Part shown: one piece after another, positions 16,499 through 25,659 of the stretch | Position numbering within the stretch: the stretch's first letter is position 1 | How the letters are laid out: each line of letters starts with the position of its first letter | Assembly (NCBI GenBank): GCA_018268995.1 | Contig: JAFDVL010000036.1 | Location: 1 to 57,080 of the forward strand | Length of the DNA: 57,080 nucleotides | Reading direction: 5' to 3' | Source: Acidobacteriota bacterium | GTDB taxonomy: Bacteria > Acidobacteriota > Blastocatellia > RBC074 | The notes under the pieces: model-generated | What the model was told of the DNA's origin: nothing | The model's input: the letters and a program-made list of their open reading frames with translations, nothing else | The model's database searches: none | Made by a program: the position numbers and the translations under genes

Positions 16499-18712
16499 AT
16501 GAAGAGCAAACATCACACCCCGAATTTTTCTCGACGTATCGTGACTCTCGTATTGATTCTACTCGCTGGCGCATTTTATGTTTTCGCCAGCAAGCACAAC
16601 GAAGACCCCAAAGAAAATCCGTTCGCCGCGTATCACGAAAAAATCAAAGCGACCTACGATCTGAAATTCGGCGACAATCCGTTTTTGCCGAGCAATGCTT
16701 CCACCACGACGGGATCGTTCATTCCCGGCGAATATTTCATCGCCTCCAGCCGCTGCGCCAAATGCCACGCCGGCACACACGCGCAATGGTTGGAATCGGC
16801 GCACCGCAACGCTTTCCGCGAACCGTTTTATCAAAAGAACGTCAAAGACCTGACCACACAACGCGGCATTGAATACACGCGGCATTGCGAATCGTGTCAC
16901 AACCCTGCGGCATTGTTCACTGGCGCGCTGACGAAAGATTCCAAGGTCAAACGCCCGTTTGATGACGACGGCGTTTCCTGCATCGGGTGCCATTCGATTG
17001 AAAAGGTCAATCGGCAAGGCATCGGCGGCTACACGATGGGCGTTCCCGCGTTGCTCGTGAAAGAAGACGGCACGCGGCTGCACAAAGCGTCGGATCAAGA
17101 AATTATGGATGACGTGCCGTCGCATCGCCGCGCGATGATGCGCCCCTTGCTGAAGCAACAGGAATTCTGCGCCGCGTGCCACAAGTCGCAAGTGCCGCGC
17201 GAACTGAACGATTATAAATTCATCCGCGCGTTTGCCGTCGGCGATGAATTTCAGATGTCGTCTTTCTCGAAAGAATCGCCGCACCCGTTTTACGTGCGTG
17301 ATCAGGAGTCGTGCAATTCGTGCCACATGAAAAAAGAGCCGGTGGCCAAGTACGACATCGCGGCCAAAGATGGCAAGCTCGCGCTGCATCGCTGGGCGGC
17401 AGCGAACACCGCGATTCCGACGTTCTACAAACTGCCGAACCAACTCGAAGCCGCCAAAAAGTTTTTGGAAAACGACGCGCTTGGCATAGACATCTTCGCC
17501 CTACGCAAACGCGCCGCCCGCAATGGTGACGGCAACACGGAAACCATCAAGGACATCATCGCGCCGCTCAATCAAAGCACGTTCACGATTAACGCGGGCG
17601 ATGCGCTGACCGCCGATGTCGTCATCACGAACAAAAACATCGGCCATTCGTTCCCGCCCGAATTGCGCGACTTTTACGAAGCGTGGGTCGAGTTCACGGT
17701 GACGGATGACAAAGGCAAATTGATCTTTAATTCCGGCTTCCTGAAACCGAATGGCTATCTGGACGACAACGCACACAACTACAAAACCTATCTCGTCAAA
17801 GAAGACGGTTCGTACAACGACATCCATCACATTTGGAAAACCAAAATCGTCGCGCAAAACAACGCGATTCAATCCGGGCGTTCCGATGTCGCGCGCTATC
17901 AATTCACCGTGCCGAAAGATGCCAGCGGGGCTTTGAAATTAAAGGCTCGTGTGCAATATCGCCGCTTCACGCGCGTGTTCCAGGACTATGCGCTGGGCAA
18001 ATCGGTAGACTACCCAATCGTCACGATGGCGACGACCGAATACACGATGCGTGTGGGCGAGAACGTTCCCGTCGAAGTCAAAGGCACGTTGCCGACGTGG
18101 CGGCGTTGGAACAACTACGGCATCGCGCTCTTCGACAATCGGCAATTCGCGCTGGCGACCGAGGTGTTCGCGCGTGTTGCTGAATTGGACGAAACCTATC
18201 GCCCGATGGCGAAGGTCAATCGCGCGCTGGCGTTGATTGAATTGGATCGCTACGACGAAGCGGGCAAGTGGCTGGATGAAGTCGTGACCGCCAATCCGAA
18301 CAATATGCGCGCCGTGTTTCAGCAAGCGCGCGTGTTGATTAAGTTCGGCAAGCTTCCTGAAGCCGAAGCGAATTTGCGCCGCGTCCTGACGGCCTATCCG
18401 CGTGACCGTATGTCGTGGCAGCAGCTTGGTGAACTCTGCAAAATCAAACGTGATTACGCGAGCGCGCAACGATGCTATGAACAGGTGCTCGGCATTGACC
18501 CGGAAGACGCGGGCGCGCATTACAACCTGATGCTGATTTTCCGCAAACTCGGGCGGCACGAGGACGCCGCCCGCGAAGCGAAACTATTCGCCGATCTGAA
18601 AGACGATCCGGCGGCTTTCCCGATAGCGAATGAATTCCTGCGCCTGCACCCAGAAATGAGCAACGAAAGTGTGCCGTTCCACGTGCATAGCGCCGACAAG
18701 ACGGAACGATAG
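16499..18712 (+). CDS. Pentaheme cytochrome c with C-terminal TPRs
   Basis: This 737-residue protein begins with an uncleaved or cleavable signal anchor (residues 12-30). Five CxxCH heme-binding motifs follow: C86 (CAKCH), C130 (CESCH), C161 (CIGCH), C224 (CAACH) and C272 (CNSCH). The first three resemble the cytochrome c-554 family arrangement. A beta-rich middle (about 355-525) leads to tetratricopeptide repeats (about 535-720). It should sit in the periplasm or face the outer membrane as an electron carrier, with the TPRs as a docking surface. It lies between the CRTAC1 and TonB-receptor genes. The electron donor and acceptor are unknown. Confidence 0.88.
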   Translation: MKSKHHTPNFSRRIVTLVLILLAGAFYVFASKHNEDPKENPFAAYHEKIKATYDLKFGDNPFLPSNASTTTGSFIPGEYFIASSRCAKCHAGTHAQWLESAHRNAFREPFYQKNVKDLTTQRGIEYTRHCESCHNPAALFTGALTKDSKVKRPFDDDGVSCIGCHSIEKVNRQGIGGYTMGVPALLVKEDGTRLHKASDQEIMDDVPSHRRAMMRPLLKQQEFCAACHKSQVPRELNDYKFIRAFAVGDEFQMSSFSKESPHPFYVRDQESCNSCHMKKEPVAKYDIAAKDGKLALHRWAAANTAIPTFYKLPNQLEAAKKFLENDALGIDIFALRKRAARNGDGNTETIKDIIAPLNQSTFTINAGDALTADVVITNKNIGHSFPPELRDFYEAWVEFTVTDDKGKLIFNSGFLKPNGYLDDNAHNYKTYLVKEDGSYNDIHHIWKTKIVAQNNAIQSGRSDVARYQFTVPKDASGALKLKARVQYRRFTRVFQDYALGKSVDYPIVTMATTEYTMRVGENVPVEVKGTLPTWRRWNNYGIALFDNRQFALATEVFARVAELDETYRPMAKVNRALALIELDRYDEAGKWLDEVVTANPNNMRAVFQQARVLIKFGKLPEAEANLRRVLTAYPRDRMSWQQLGELCKIKRDYASAQRCYEQVLGIDPEDAGAHYNLMLIFRKLGRHEDAAREAKLFADLKDDPAAFPIANEFLRLHPEMSNESVPFHVHSADKTER

Positions 18713-18721
18713 GCTGGGCGC

Positions 18722-18742
18722 GCGGACATTCTCCTTGTCCGC
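18722..18742 (+). terminator. Weak hairpin after the cytochrome gene
   Basis: GCGGACA (18722-18728), loop TTCTCCT, TGTCCGC (18736-18742). No T-run follows, so it may stabilise the 3' end or attenuate rather than terminate. Confidence 0.3.
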
Positions 18743-18837
18743 AAAATCACCTCGTATTTTCACCGCGAAAATGCGCTGCTGGCGTTGTGGGAGACGTGTG
18801 TCTACTGACAGCGAATGACATTCTTTTGGCTGCACCT

Positions 18838-21800
18838 ATGAAGTTGATGTTTACGATTCGTAATCTTATGCGCGGGCTTTTGTCCGCTGCGATGTTGTCG
18901 CTCCTGACTTTCCCGATTCACGCACAAGTGACCGAAGCCGCGATGCGAGGTCGTGTAACGGACGCGACCGGCAATGTTGTCGTCGCTTCTGCCGTCGTGG
19001 CGAAGAATGAGGGAACTGGACAGATTCGCTCGGCTACGACCGATGATGACGGGGCCTTTTTTATGGCAGCATTAGCGCCCGGCTCCTACACGATTTATGT
19101 GCGTGTGCCGGGCTTCAAGACATACGAGCAACGTGGACTGAAGTTGAATGTCGGGCAAACGTCGGAAGTGGCGATCAAGCTGGAAGTCGGCGACATTCAG
19201 GAAGTCGTGAACATCGAAGGCGGCGCGGCACAATTGCAAATCGCTACGGAAGGCCGCGTTTCCGATACGTTGAATCAACAGAAAGTTTCCGAGTTGCCGA
19301 TTCCCCAGCGCGACGTGTTTGCGCTGACCAAGCTCAGCGCGGGTGCGACGTTGATTCCGAGCGCTGCGAATTCGACCAAGCTGACCAGTTCGCCGGTCGT
19401 CACGGTGAATGGCAATCGCTATCGCGGCAATAACTACGTGCTGGACGGCGCGATGAATTCCAACTCGAACAATTCCGGCGAACCCGCCATCGTGCCGAGC
19501 ATCGAATCCATCGAAGAAGTCCAAGTCCAAACCAACAACTTTTCCAGTGAGTTCGGACGCGGCAACGGAGCCGTCATCAACCTGCGCACGCGAACCGGCA
19601 CGAATCAGTTGCATGGGCGCTTGTGGGAGTTTCATCGCAACGCGGCAATGAACGCGCGCAACTTTTTTGCGCCGAGTCGTCCGCCGCTTGTCTTCAATCA
19701 ATTCGGCGGCAATCTCGGCGGGCCAATCGTCAAAGACAAAACGTTTTTCTTTGGCAACTACGAAGGTTCGCGCAACGCTGCCGGTCGCGCCGCTTCGTTT
19801 CAGGTGGAAACGCCGCAACTGCGCGCCTACGTGAATCGCACCGCGCCGAACAGCATCGCCAATCAGTTGTTCACGAAATTCGCCGCGCCTACCCCGCAGC
19901 AGCTTCGCACCTGCGTGACCGCCGCCGAACAAAGCAGCAACAACTGCCGCCGGATTGAAGACGGCAGCTACATTCCGACGAACGGGACGCTATTCACGAC
20001 GATCAATGATTACGTGCGCTTCAACCAATTTCTGGGGCGCGTGGATCATTCGCTGAACGAGGGCAAAGACAAAATTTACGGGCGTTACATCTTCGATAAC
20101 CAAGCCGACAACAGCGGCGGCACCAGCGGTTCAGTCGCGCAGGCCGGGTTGGGGCGCGTGATGCGTGGGATGCGCGGGGCGTTCGAGGGCAAGTTTTCAA
20201 ACACGAATCTGGGCTATTTGAAAGTGCTGGATCGCGCGGTAAATGACGTGCGCTTTGCCTTTCAGACGATTTCCACCAATCGCGGCAACGACGAAGCCAT
20301 CGTGCCGAATATCACGGTCACTGGCTTCACGGCAGGTTGGGGCGATTTCTTCAACAGCGCGACGAAGATTCGCACGTATGAAATCCGTGACGTGCTGAAT
20401 TTGGAGCGTGGGCGACACGCGTTGCGCGTCGGCGGTGAATATCGTCGTTTATTCAAAGGGCTGGCGATTGCCACGCCGGATGCAGGCACATTCAGTTTCA
20501 CCAGCATTGCCGGGTTCATTACCGATCAGCCGTTCAGCCAAACGTTGACCGTCAACCCGACGACCGGCAGGCCAACGAATTTTCCGCGCTATTTCGTCCA
20601 GCACGAAACGGCGTTCTTTTTGCAGGACGATTGGAAGGTCAATTCCAAACTGAATCTGACGCTCGGTTTACGGCACGATTTTTTCGGTACGGTGCGCGAA
20701 CGCGAAGGGCGGCTGTCTTCGATTGTGTTTGGCGACGGGAGCAACTTCCGCGAACGATTAGCCAATGCCAGTCTGACACGCGTAGACCGGTTGTATACAC
20801 CGCAGAAAACGAATTTTTCGCCGCGCGTCGGACTGGCCTACGATCCGTTCGGCAATGGCCGAACCGTTGTGCGTGCAGGTTTCAGTCTGGCGTATCAACC
20901 GCATCACGGGCAATCCATTTCCGGCGCACGCGCCTTGCCGCCGGATGCGTTGCAGGGCGTCGTGCAGCCTTCGCAAGGCATCGGCACGCGCATCTTGTAC
21001 GGCATTCCGGTTCCGTACAATCCTGATTTCGGGCGCGGCTTCAATGCCAACGGCGGTGTGAATACGCCAGCGGGACAGGCCGCAATTCGGGCAACCGGCT
21101 TTGTCGTGAATCCGACGATCAAGACGCAGTACAGCGAAAGCTGGTTCCTGAACGTGCAGCGCGAAGTGTGGCACGGCTGGATTGTCGAAGCCGGATACAC
21201 CGGCACACGCGGCGTCAATCTGGAACGAATTGACGACGTGAATCGCTTCGCGGGCGATTTGCTGGATGGCAGACTGGATCGTATCAATCCGAACTTCGGG
21301 ACGTTATTGTTTGTGACGAACGGCGTGGATTCCAGCTATCACGCGGGAACGTTTGAAGTGCGGCGCAATCTGTCGCGGCAATTTTCGGTGCAGGCGAATT
21401 ATCGCTGGTCGAAATGGCTCGACACGTCGTCAGACACTTCGACCGGACAATTCGGCGACAACTCGGAACCGGGCAAAGGCGCGGTGAATATTGACTGTTT
21501 GCGTTGCGAACGAGGCCCCTCGCTGTTTGATATTCCGCATCGGTTTTCGGCGCAGGTGATGTGGCTGCCGAAATTCACGAGTGGCAATCGCGTGTTTTCG
21601 CAACTCGTCAACGGCTGGCAAATGGCGACGATTGTAACGAAGCAGTCCGGTCGTCCGTTTTCGGTGTGGAATGGCGCGGCGGCTACTGCCGGAGGCGATT
21701 ACAACCGTGATGGCGGTGGCGGTGCGGTGGGCGGCGGGTTTTATGATCGCCCGAATGCTCCGGCGGTGGGAACGATCAAAAGTTCATTCAGCCAACAGGA

Positions 21801-22098
21801 TTTCCTGAACGGTTTATTTGCGGCGAATTTGTTTCCGGCTCCGGCGGCGGGGCAGTCCGGCACGCTTGGCAGAAACACCTATCGCGGCCCGCGTTATGCA
21901 ACCGTTGATCTGTCCTTCGCCCGAACTTTTGTGGTAAGAGAAGGCAAGCAATTGCAATTGCGACTAGAGGCTTTCAATGCGTTCAATAACGTGAATCTGT
22001 ATTTGCCCAATGCGGATTTGTCGGTCGGCAATTTCGGCAAGTCCACACAGGCGTACGATGCGCGCACGTTGCAGGGCGGCGTGCGGTTTATTTTTTAA
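18838..22098 (+). CDS. Oar-like TonB-dependent receptor
   Basis: This 1086-residue receptor is read from the ATG at 18838; the upstream GTG at 18787 would precede the signal peptide (RGLLSAAMLSLLTFPIHAQ) by extra residues. A carboxypeptidase-regulatory domain (MRGRVTDATGNVVVASAVV, about 32-110) is followed by a plug with LPIPQRDVFALTKLSAGA and VNGNRYRGNNYVLDGAMNSN. The barrel ends in LQGGVRFIF. It resembles the receptor at 4933 in architecture but is only distantly similar in sequence. Its stop codon is embedded in the left arm of a large inverted repeat. It is followed by the small secreted protein and the AhpD-like protein. Confidence 0.9.
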   Translation: MKLMFTIRNLMRGLLSAAMLSLLTFPIHAQVTEAAMRGRVTDATGNVVVASAVVAKNEGTGQIRSATTDDDGAFFMAALAPGSYTIYVRVPGFKTYEQRGLKLNVGQTSEVAIKLEVGDIQEVVNIEGGAAQLQIATEGRVSDTLNQQKVSELPIPQRDVFALTKLSAGATLIPSAANSTKLTSSPVVTVNGNRYRGNNYVLDGAMNSNSNNSGEPAIVPSIESIEEVQVQTNNFSSEFGRGNGAVINLRTRTGTNQLHGRLWEFHRNAAMNARNFFAPSRPPLVFNQFGGNLGGPIVKDKTFFFGNYEGSRNAAGRAASFQVETPQLRAYVNRTAPNSIANQLFTKFAAPTPQQLRTCVTAAEQSSNNCRRIEDGSYIPTNGTLFTTINDYVRFNQFLGRVDHSLNEGKDKIYGRYIFDNQADNSGGTSGSVAQAGLGRVMRGMRGAFEGKFSNTNLGYLKVLDRAVNDVRFAFQTISTNRGNDEAIVPNITVTGFTAGWGDFFNSATKIRTYEIRDVLNLERGRHALRVGGEYRRLFKGLAIATPDAGTFSFTSIAGFITDQPFSQTLTVNPTTGRPTNFPRYFVQHETAFFLQDDWKVNSKLNLTLGLRHDFFGTVREREGRLSSIVFGDGSNFRERLANASLTRVDRLYTPQKTNFSPRVGLAYDPFGNGRTVVRAGFSLAYQPHHGQSISGARALPPDALQGVVQPSQGIGTRILYGIPVPYNPDFGRGFNANGGVNTPAGQAAIRATGFVVNPTIKTQYSESWFLNVQREVWHGWIVEAGYTGTRGVNLERIDDVNRFAGDLLDGRLDRINPNFGTLLFVTNGVDSSYHAGTFEVRRNLSRQFSVQANYRWSKWLDTSSDTSTGQFGDNSEPGKGAVNIDCLRCERGPSLFDIPHRFSAQVMWLPKFTSGNRVFSQLVNGWQMATIVTKQSGRPFSVWNGAAATAGGDYNRDGGGGAVGGGFYDRPNAPAVGTIKSSFSQQDFLNGLFAANLFPAPAAGQSGTLGRNTYRGPRYATVDLSFARTFVVREGKQLQLRLEAFNAFNNVNLYLPNADLSVGNFGKSTQAYDARTLQGGVRFIF

Positions 22099-22239
22099 TT
22101 CCCTGGGAGCGCACGCGGCCCGCGTGTGCTGTGAGGTACGACAGGCGGCCCGCCTGTCGCCGTACCGTGAGGGAACAGGTCAGCACGCGGGTGACAGGCG
22201 GGCCGCCTGTCGTACCTCAGTGCGCTCCCAGGGGGAATT
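22097..22239. repeat. Large nested inverted repeat spanning a stop codon and an RBS
   Basis: The outer arms are 22097-22114 and 22220-22239, matching with a 2-nt bulge (CCCTGGGAGCGCAC pairs with GTGCGCTCCCAGGG). The inner arms 22133-22158 and 22193-22218 are perfect over 26 nt (GAGGTACGACAGGCGGCC and onward). The left end overlaps the TonB receptor TAA. The right end contains the AGGGGG that serves as Shine-Dalgarno for the gene at 22243. Confidence 0.9.
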
Positions 22240-22242
22240 GAG

Positions 22243-22779
22243 ATGATTCTGATGAAACGAATATTTATTTACGTCTTCGCACTTTTACTCATTCCGACTG
22301 TCGTGCAATCCGCTGCGCAAGGCTGGCGGCAGGCGACGGACAAAGAACTGGCGACGATCATCCCGGATCGCGCGCCCGTCGAAAAAGAGCGCATTGAAAC
22401 CGAACTGCGCACGGCTTCTGGCGTAACTGATGGCAAAGGGCATTTCATTGCAGGCGTTGTGATGATCACTGCCGGGTATTCCGCCGAAGGGAAATATTCG
22501 CATTTCGTCATTGTGCAAGCGCCGATCAAAATTGGCGAGATGAAGTTGCAGCCCGGCAATTACGTTTTCGGATACAAGCGCACCGATCAGGACACATTGG
22601 AGGTGAAATTTTACGAAGCGGCAACCGGAAAACCGCTTGGCTCGGTGCCTGCCAAAATCGAAAAGCGCAGTGGCCCGATTCGTTCCTTGCTCATCACCCC
22701 GCCCAGTTCCGGTCGGACAATGTTCCAAATCGGACGCTTTATTTTTGAATATAGTTTCGTTCAGGAAGGAAAAGCCTAA
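22243..22779 (+). CDS. Small exported protein, paralogue of the gene at 4189
   Basis: This 178-residue protein has a signal peptide (RIFIYVFALLLIPTVVQSAA). It shares with the 175-residue protein at 4189 the blocks KELATIIPDRAPVEKERIET, RTASGVTDGKG, SAEGKYSHFV and LQPGNYVFGYKR. The family is not recognised. ATG 22243 has AGGGGG 7 nt upstream; ATG 22252 is possible. The ribosome-binding site is in the arm of the preceding inverted repeat, so translation may depend on opening that structure. Its stop overlaps the next start (TAATG), indicating translational coupling with the AhpD-like gene. Confidence 0.75.
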   Translation: MILMKRIFIYVFALLLIPTVVQSAAQGWRQATDKELATIIPDRAPVEKERIETELRTASGVTDGKGHFIAGVVMITAGYSAEGKYSHFVIVQAPIKIGEMKLQPGNYVFGYKRTDQDTLEVKFYEAATGKPLGSVPAKIEKRSGPIRSLLITPPSSGRTMFQIGRFIFEYSFVQEGKA

Positions 22780-24047
22780 TGACACGCCTGTTTTTACTCA
22801 CGTTGAGTTTTGTAATTCTTACAACGGTTTCTGCTCTTGCTCAAAATCAGACGACTTCGCTAGCGGCGTTGGAAGCGCAGGCCAAACAACGCGTGAATGC
22901 CAAAGCGCGCGTTGAACTTGCCGCCGAATCCGCCGAGATTTTCAAAGGCATCACTTCGTTCGATGACGGGCGCGTGCCGAATTATTTGCGCGCGTTAGCG
23001 ATCATGCCGCAGGCGATCAAGCCCTATGCAAACGCGGTCAGCACCTTTCTGTACGGCGGCACGATTGCGCCGGAAACAAAGCTGGTGATGGCACTGCGTA
23101 TCGCGCAAATCAATCAAAGCCCGTACACCGCTGCGCACATGATGCGACTCTTGCGCGCTTCCTCACACGGTGCAGAATTGCTCGGTTGCTTACATGCAAA
23201 TCGCACACAGGATTTGTCGGTGGCGGAACAAACCGCGCTGCATTACGCCGATTTGTTGACACGCGATGCGAACGGAATCACGGATGCAGAGTTCAGCAAA
23301 ACGCGTGCTTCATACAACGATTCGCAGATCGTCGAATTGACGATGACAACCTGCTTCTTCAATTACTTTTCGCGCTACGTCGAAGCCCTGAACCTGCCTG
23401 TCGAAGCCTGGGCACTTGATGCCAGCATCAAGCCGACGCTTCCTGCTGTCGTAAAAAATCCGTTGACACAATCGCGCATTGGCTTGGTGTCTGACGAACA
23501 AATCAGCGCGGCAATTGCGGCAGATGCTGCCCGCAAAGAAGCAGCTGCCAACCCGAATGGCTTAGGCTTGGGGCTGGCAAACTCACAGCGTGCGATGATG
23601 CGTGTGCCGGACTTACAAGCCGCGTGGCGCAATCACGGCACGGCAGTGCGGCAGAATTCAAACATTGGGCGCGCCATTCAACTGCACGTTTCATTTGCGG
23701 TTTCGATGGCGAATGGTTGCCGTTATTGCACGGTGCATCAGGTCGTTGGGTTACGACGGCTCGGCGTTGACCCCGCCAAGCTCATCGCCATGAAAAAAGA
23801 CGATTCCGCCCTGACGCCGCGTGAATTGGCTGCCGTGAATTTTGCGCGAAAGCTGACGAAAGCGCCGTCTTCCATCACAGATGCGGATTATGCCGCCTTG
23901 CGCAAAGAATTTCAGGATTACGGAGCAATGGAAGTTGTGCTGCAAACCTGTGCGTTTGCCTTTATGAATCGGTTCACGGATACTCTGCGTCTGCCGTCAG
24001 AAGATGAAGCGATTCACACTTATCAGGAAGTCTACGGCGGAAAATGA
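22779..24047 (+). CDS. Exported two-domain AhpD/carboxymuconolactone-decarboxylase-like protein
   Basis: This 422-residue protein has a signal peptide (FLLTLSFVILTTVSALAQ) and two AhpD-like halves. The C-terminal half has the redox motif C314-R-Y-C317-x2-H320 within MANGCRYCTVHQ. At the matching place exactly 200 residues earlier, the N-terminal half has S114-P-Y-T117-x2-H120, so its cysteines are gone and that half is probably structural. Periplasmic location is unusual for AhpD relatives, which normally serve cytoplasmic peroxidases. It is translationally coupled to the small secreted protein gene. This cassette parallels the selenocysteine AhpD gene at the end of the 4189-9799 cassette. 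Confidence 0.82.
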   Translation: MTRLFLLTLSFVILTTVSALAQNQTTSLAALEAQAKQRVNAKARVELAAESAEIFKGITSFDDGRVPNYLRALAIMPQAIKPYANAVSTFLYGGTIAPETKLVMALRIAQINQSPYTAAHMMRLLRASSHGAELLGCLHANRTQDLSVAEQTALHYADLLTRDANGITDAEFSKTRASYNDSQIVELTMTTCFFNYFSRYVEALNLPVEAWALDASIKPTLPAVVKNPLTQSRIGLVSDEQISAAIAADAARKEAAANPNGLGLGLANSQRAMMRVPDLQAAWRNHGTAVRQNSNIGRAIQLHVSFAVSMANGCRYCTVHQVVGLRRLGVDPAKLIAMKKDDSALTPRELAAVNFARKLTKAPSSITDADYAALRKEFQDYGAMEVVLQTCAFAFMNRFTDTLRLPSEDEAIHTYQEVYGGK

Positions 24048-24075
24048 GAGTTTTGAGTTTTATTCAGAGAAAGAT

Positions 24076-24184
24076 TTACCGCAAAGAGGCAAAGGAGCAA
24101 GGGAACAAAGGAGCTTGAAAAATAGAAAAGCTTTTCTGTTTTTATCGGTCTTTGCCCCTTTGCTCCTTTGCCTCTTTGCGGTAA
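24076..24184. repeat. Perfect intergenic inverted repeat, 25-nt arms
   Basis: TTACCGCAAAGAGGCAAAGG plus AGCAA (24076-24100) is exactly complementary to 24160-24184, with 59 bp between. It fills the gap between the AhpD-like gene and the aminotransferase gene. Confidence 0.85.
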
Positions 24185-24222
24185 GAAATCTCCTATAACT
24201 AAAGAGAGGCACGACTGAATCC

Positions 24223-25422
24223 ATGAACGATGCACCCGTAATTGCTCCCTTAACTCCGCCACGAAGAATCTTGCTCGGCCCTGGGCCTTCACCTGTGGAT
24301 GATCGCGTGTTGCGTGCGATGGCCGCGCCGTTGCTTGGGCACCTTGATCCGCTGTTTATTCGCGTGATGGATGAAGTGCAGGAAATGCTGCGCTACGTCT
24401 TTGAGACGAATAATCGTCTGACCATTCCTGTCTCCGGCACTGGCAGCGCCGGAATGGAAGCGACTGTCACGAATCTGCTCGAACCGGGCGAAGAAATTGT
24501 GCTGTGCATCAACGGCTATTTTGGTGAACGCATGCACGACATGGTCACGCGGCTGGGCGCAAAACCGATTCGCGTCGAATGCGAATGGGGCGGCCCGGTA
24601 GACATCGAAAAAACGCGTGAAGCCTGGCGCAATTCAAATGCCCGCGTGCTGTTTGCTGTGCAGGCGGAAACGTCTACAGGCGTGTTGCAGGACATTGCGC
24701 CCTTGCGTGAAATCGCGGACGAACGCGATGGCTATTTGATTATTGATGCCGTAACCAGCATCGGCGCGCATTCCATTGGCGCAGATCGCAACCGCATTGA
24801 TGCCGTCTATGCTGGAACGCAAAAAGCGTTATCGTGCCCGCCCGGCTTGGCTCCGGTAACGTTTTCAGATCGCGCGATTGCCAAGATCAAAGCGCGCACG
24901 ACGAAAGTCAGCAGTTGGTATCTCGATACCAATTTGCTCACGGCGTATTGGGATAGCCCCGCTGGCTCGCCGCGTACCTATCATCACACTGCGCCGATCA
25001 CGATGAACTACGCCTTGCACGAAGCGTTACGCATCGTGACCGAAGAAGGCTTGGAAGCACGCGCTAAACGGCACGAACGCAATCATCGCGCATTGGTTGC
25101 AGGCGTCGAGGCAATGGGAATCGGAATGCACGTCGCGCCCGAAAATCGCCTGTGGACATTGAATGCTGTCAGCGTGCCCGAAGGCGTAGACGATGCGAAA
25201 GTACGTGCTCGTTTGCTGAACGAATTCGACATCGAAGTCGGTGGCGGACTGGGCGCATTAAAAGGCAAAATCTTCCGTGTTGGATTGATGGGCGCGGGCA
25301 GTACAGAAAATAACGTTTTGTTACTATTAGCCGCGCTGGAAAGATGCTTGAAAGCCGAGGGCTTTGTTGCCAAAGGCTCTGGTGTCAGCGCCGCCGCAGA
25401 TTTTTACGCGGGTCAGGCATAA
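24223..25422 (+). CDS. Alanine-glyoxylate/serine-pyruvate aminotransferase family enzyme
   Basis: This 399-residue class V PLP aminotransferase has [14 protein letters not shown] at residues 18-30, the cofactor-phosphate loop [10 protein letters not shown] (71-80), the aspartate of [10 protein letters not shown] that contacts the pyridine, and the Schiff-base lysine K201 in [13 protein letters not shown]. The C-terminal arginine region [11 protein letters not shown] is typical of AGXT. It is cytoplasmic and likely transfers amino groups from alanine or serine to glyoxylate. Its length is normal for the family. No operon partner is evident; a long inverted repeat lies on each side. Confidence 0.9.
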   Translation: MNDAPVIAPLTPPRRILLGPGPSPVDDRVLRAMAAPLLGHLDPLFIRVMDEVQEMLRYVFETNNRLTIPVSGTGSAGMEATVTNLLEPGEEIVLCINGYFGERMHDMVTRLGAKPIRVECEWGGPVDIEKTREAWRNSNARVLFAVQAETSTGVLQDIAPLREIADERDGYLIIDAVTSIGAHSIGADRNRIDAVYAGTQKALSCPPGLAPVTFSDRAIAKIKARTTKVSSWYLDTNLLTAYWDSPAGSPRTYHHTAPITMNYALHEALRIVTEEGLEARAKRHERNHRALVAGVEAMGIGMHVAPENRLWTLNAVSVPEGVDDAKVRARLLNEFDIEVGGGLGALKGKIFRVGLMGAGSTENNVLLLLAALERCLKAEGFVAKGSGVSAAADFYAGQA

Positions 25423-25437
25423 AGTTGTGAAATGCTT

Positions 25438-25475
25438 GGGAAAGTTCAGGAAAATCAGGTTCTTTGAACTTTCCC
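25438..25475 (+). repeat. Short inverted repeat after the aminotransferase
   Basis: GGGAAAGTTCA (25438-25448) pairs with TGAACTTTCCC (25465-25475), perfect over 11 bp with a 16-nt loop. No T-run follows; it may protect the 3' end. The remainder of the 237-bp gap to the next gene shows nothing I can name. Confidence 0.5.
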
Positions 25476-25659
25476 CGCTTAAATTAAACTGATTGACTTC
25501 CTCTTTCTCGCCCCAGTAAACTTGGCTTGCGAGTACTCTCTCTGCCACTCGCAAATAATTGATCCGTATCTCTTCTACATCACTCACCCCGACCTTAATG
25601 TAGTTTGAGATGAAGCCATAACCTGTTGCCTCGCAGCATACATAAATTGCATCCTCAGT

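Noticed and set aside
18787..18837. GTG 18787 as start of the second TonB receptor
   Set aside because: It would place 17 residues before a normal signal peptide that begins at ATG 18838.
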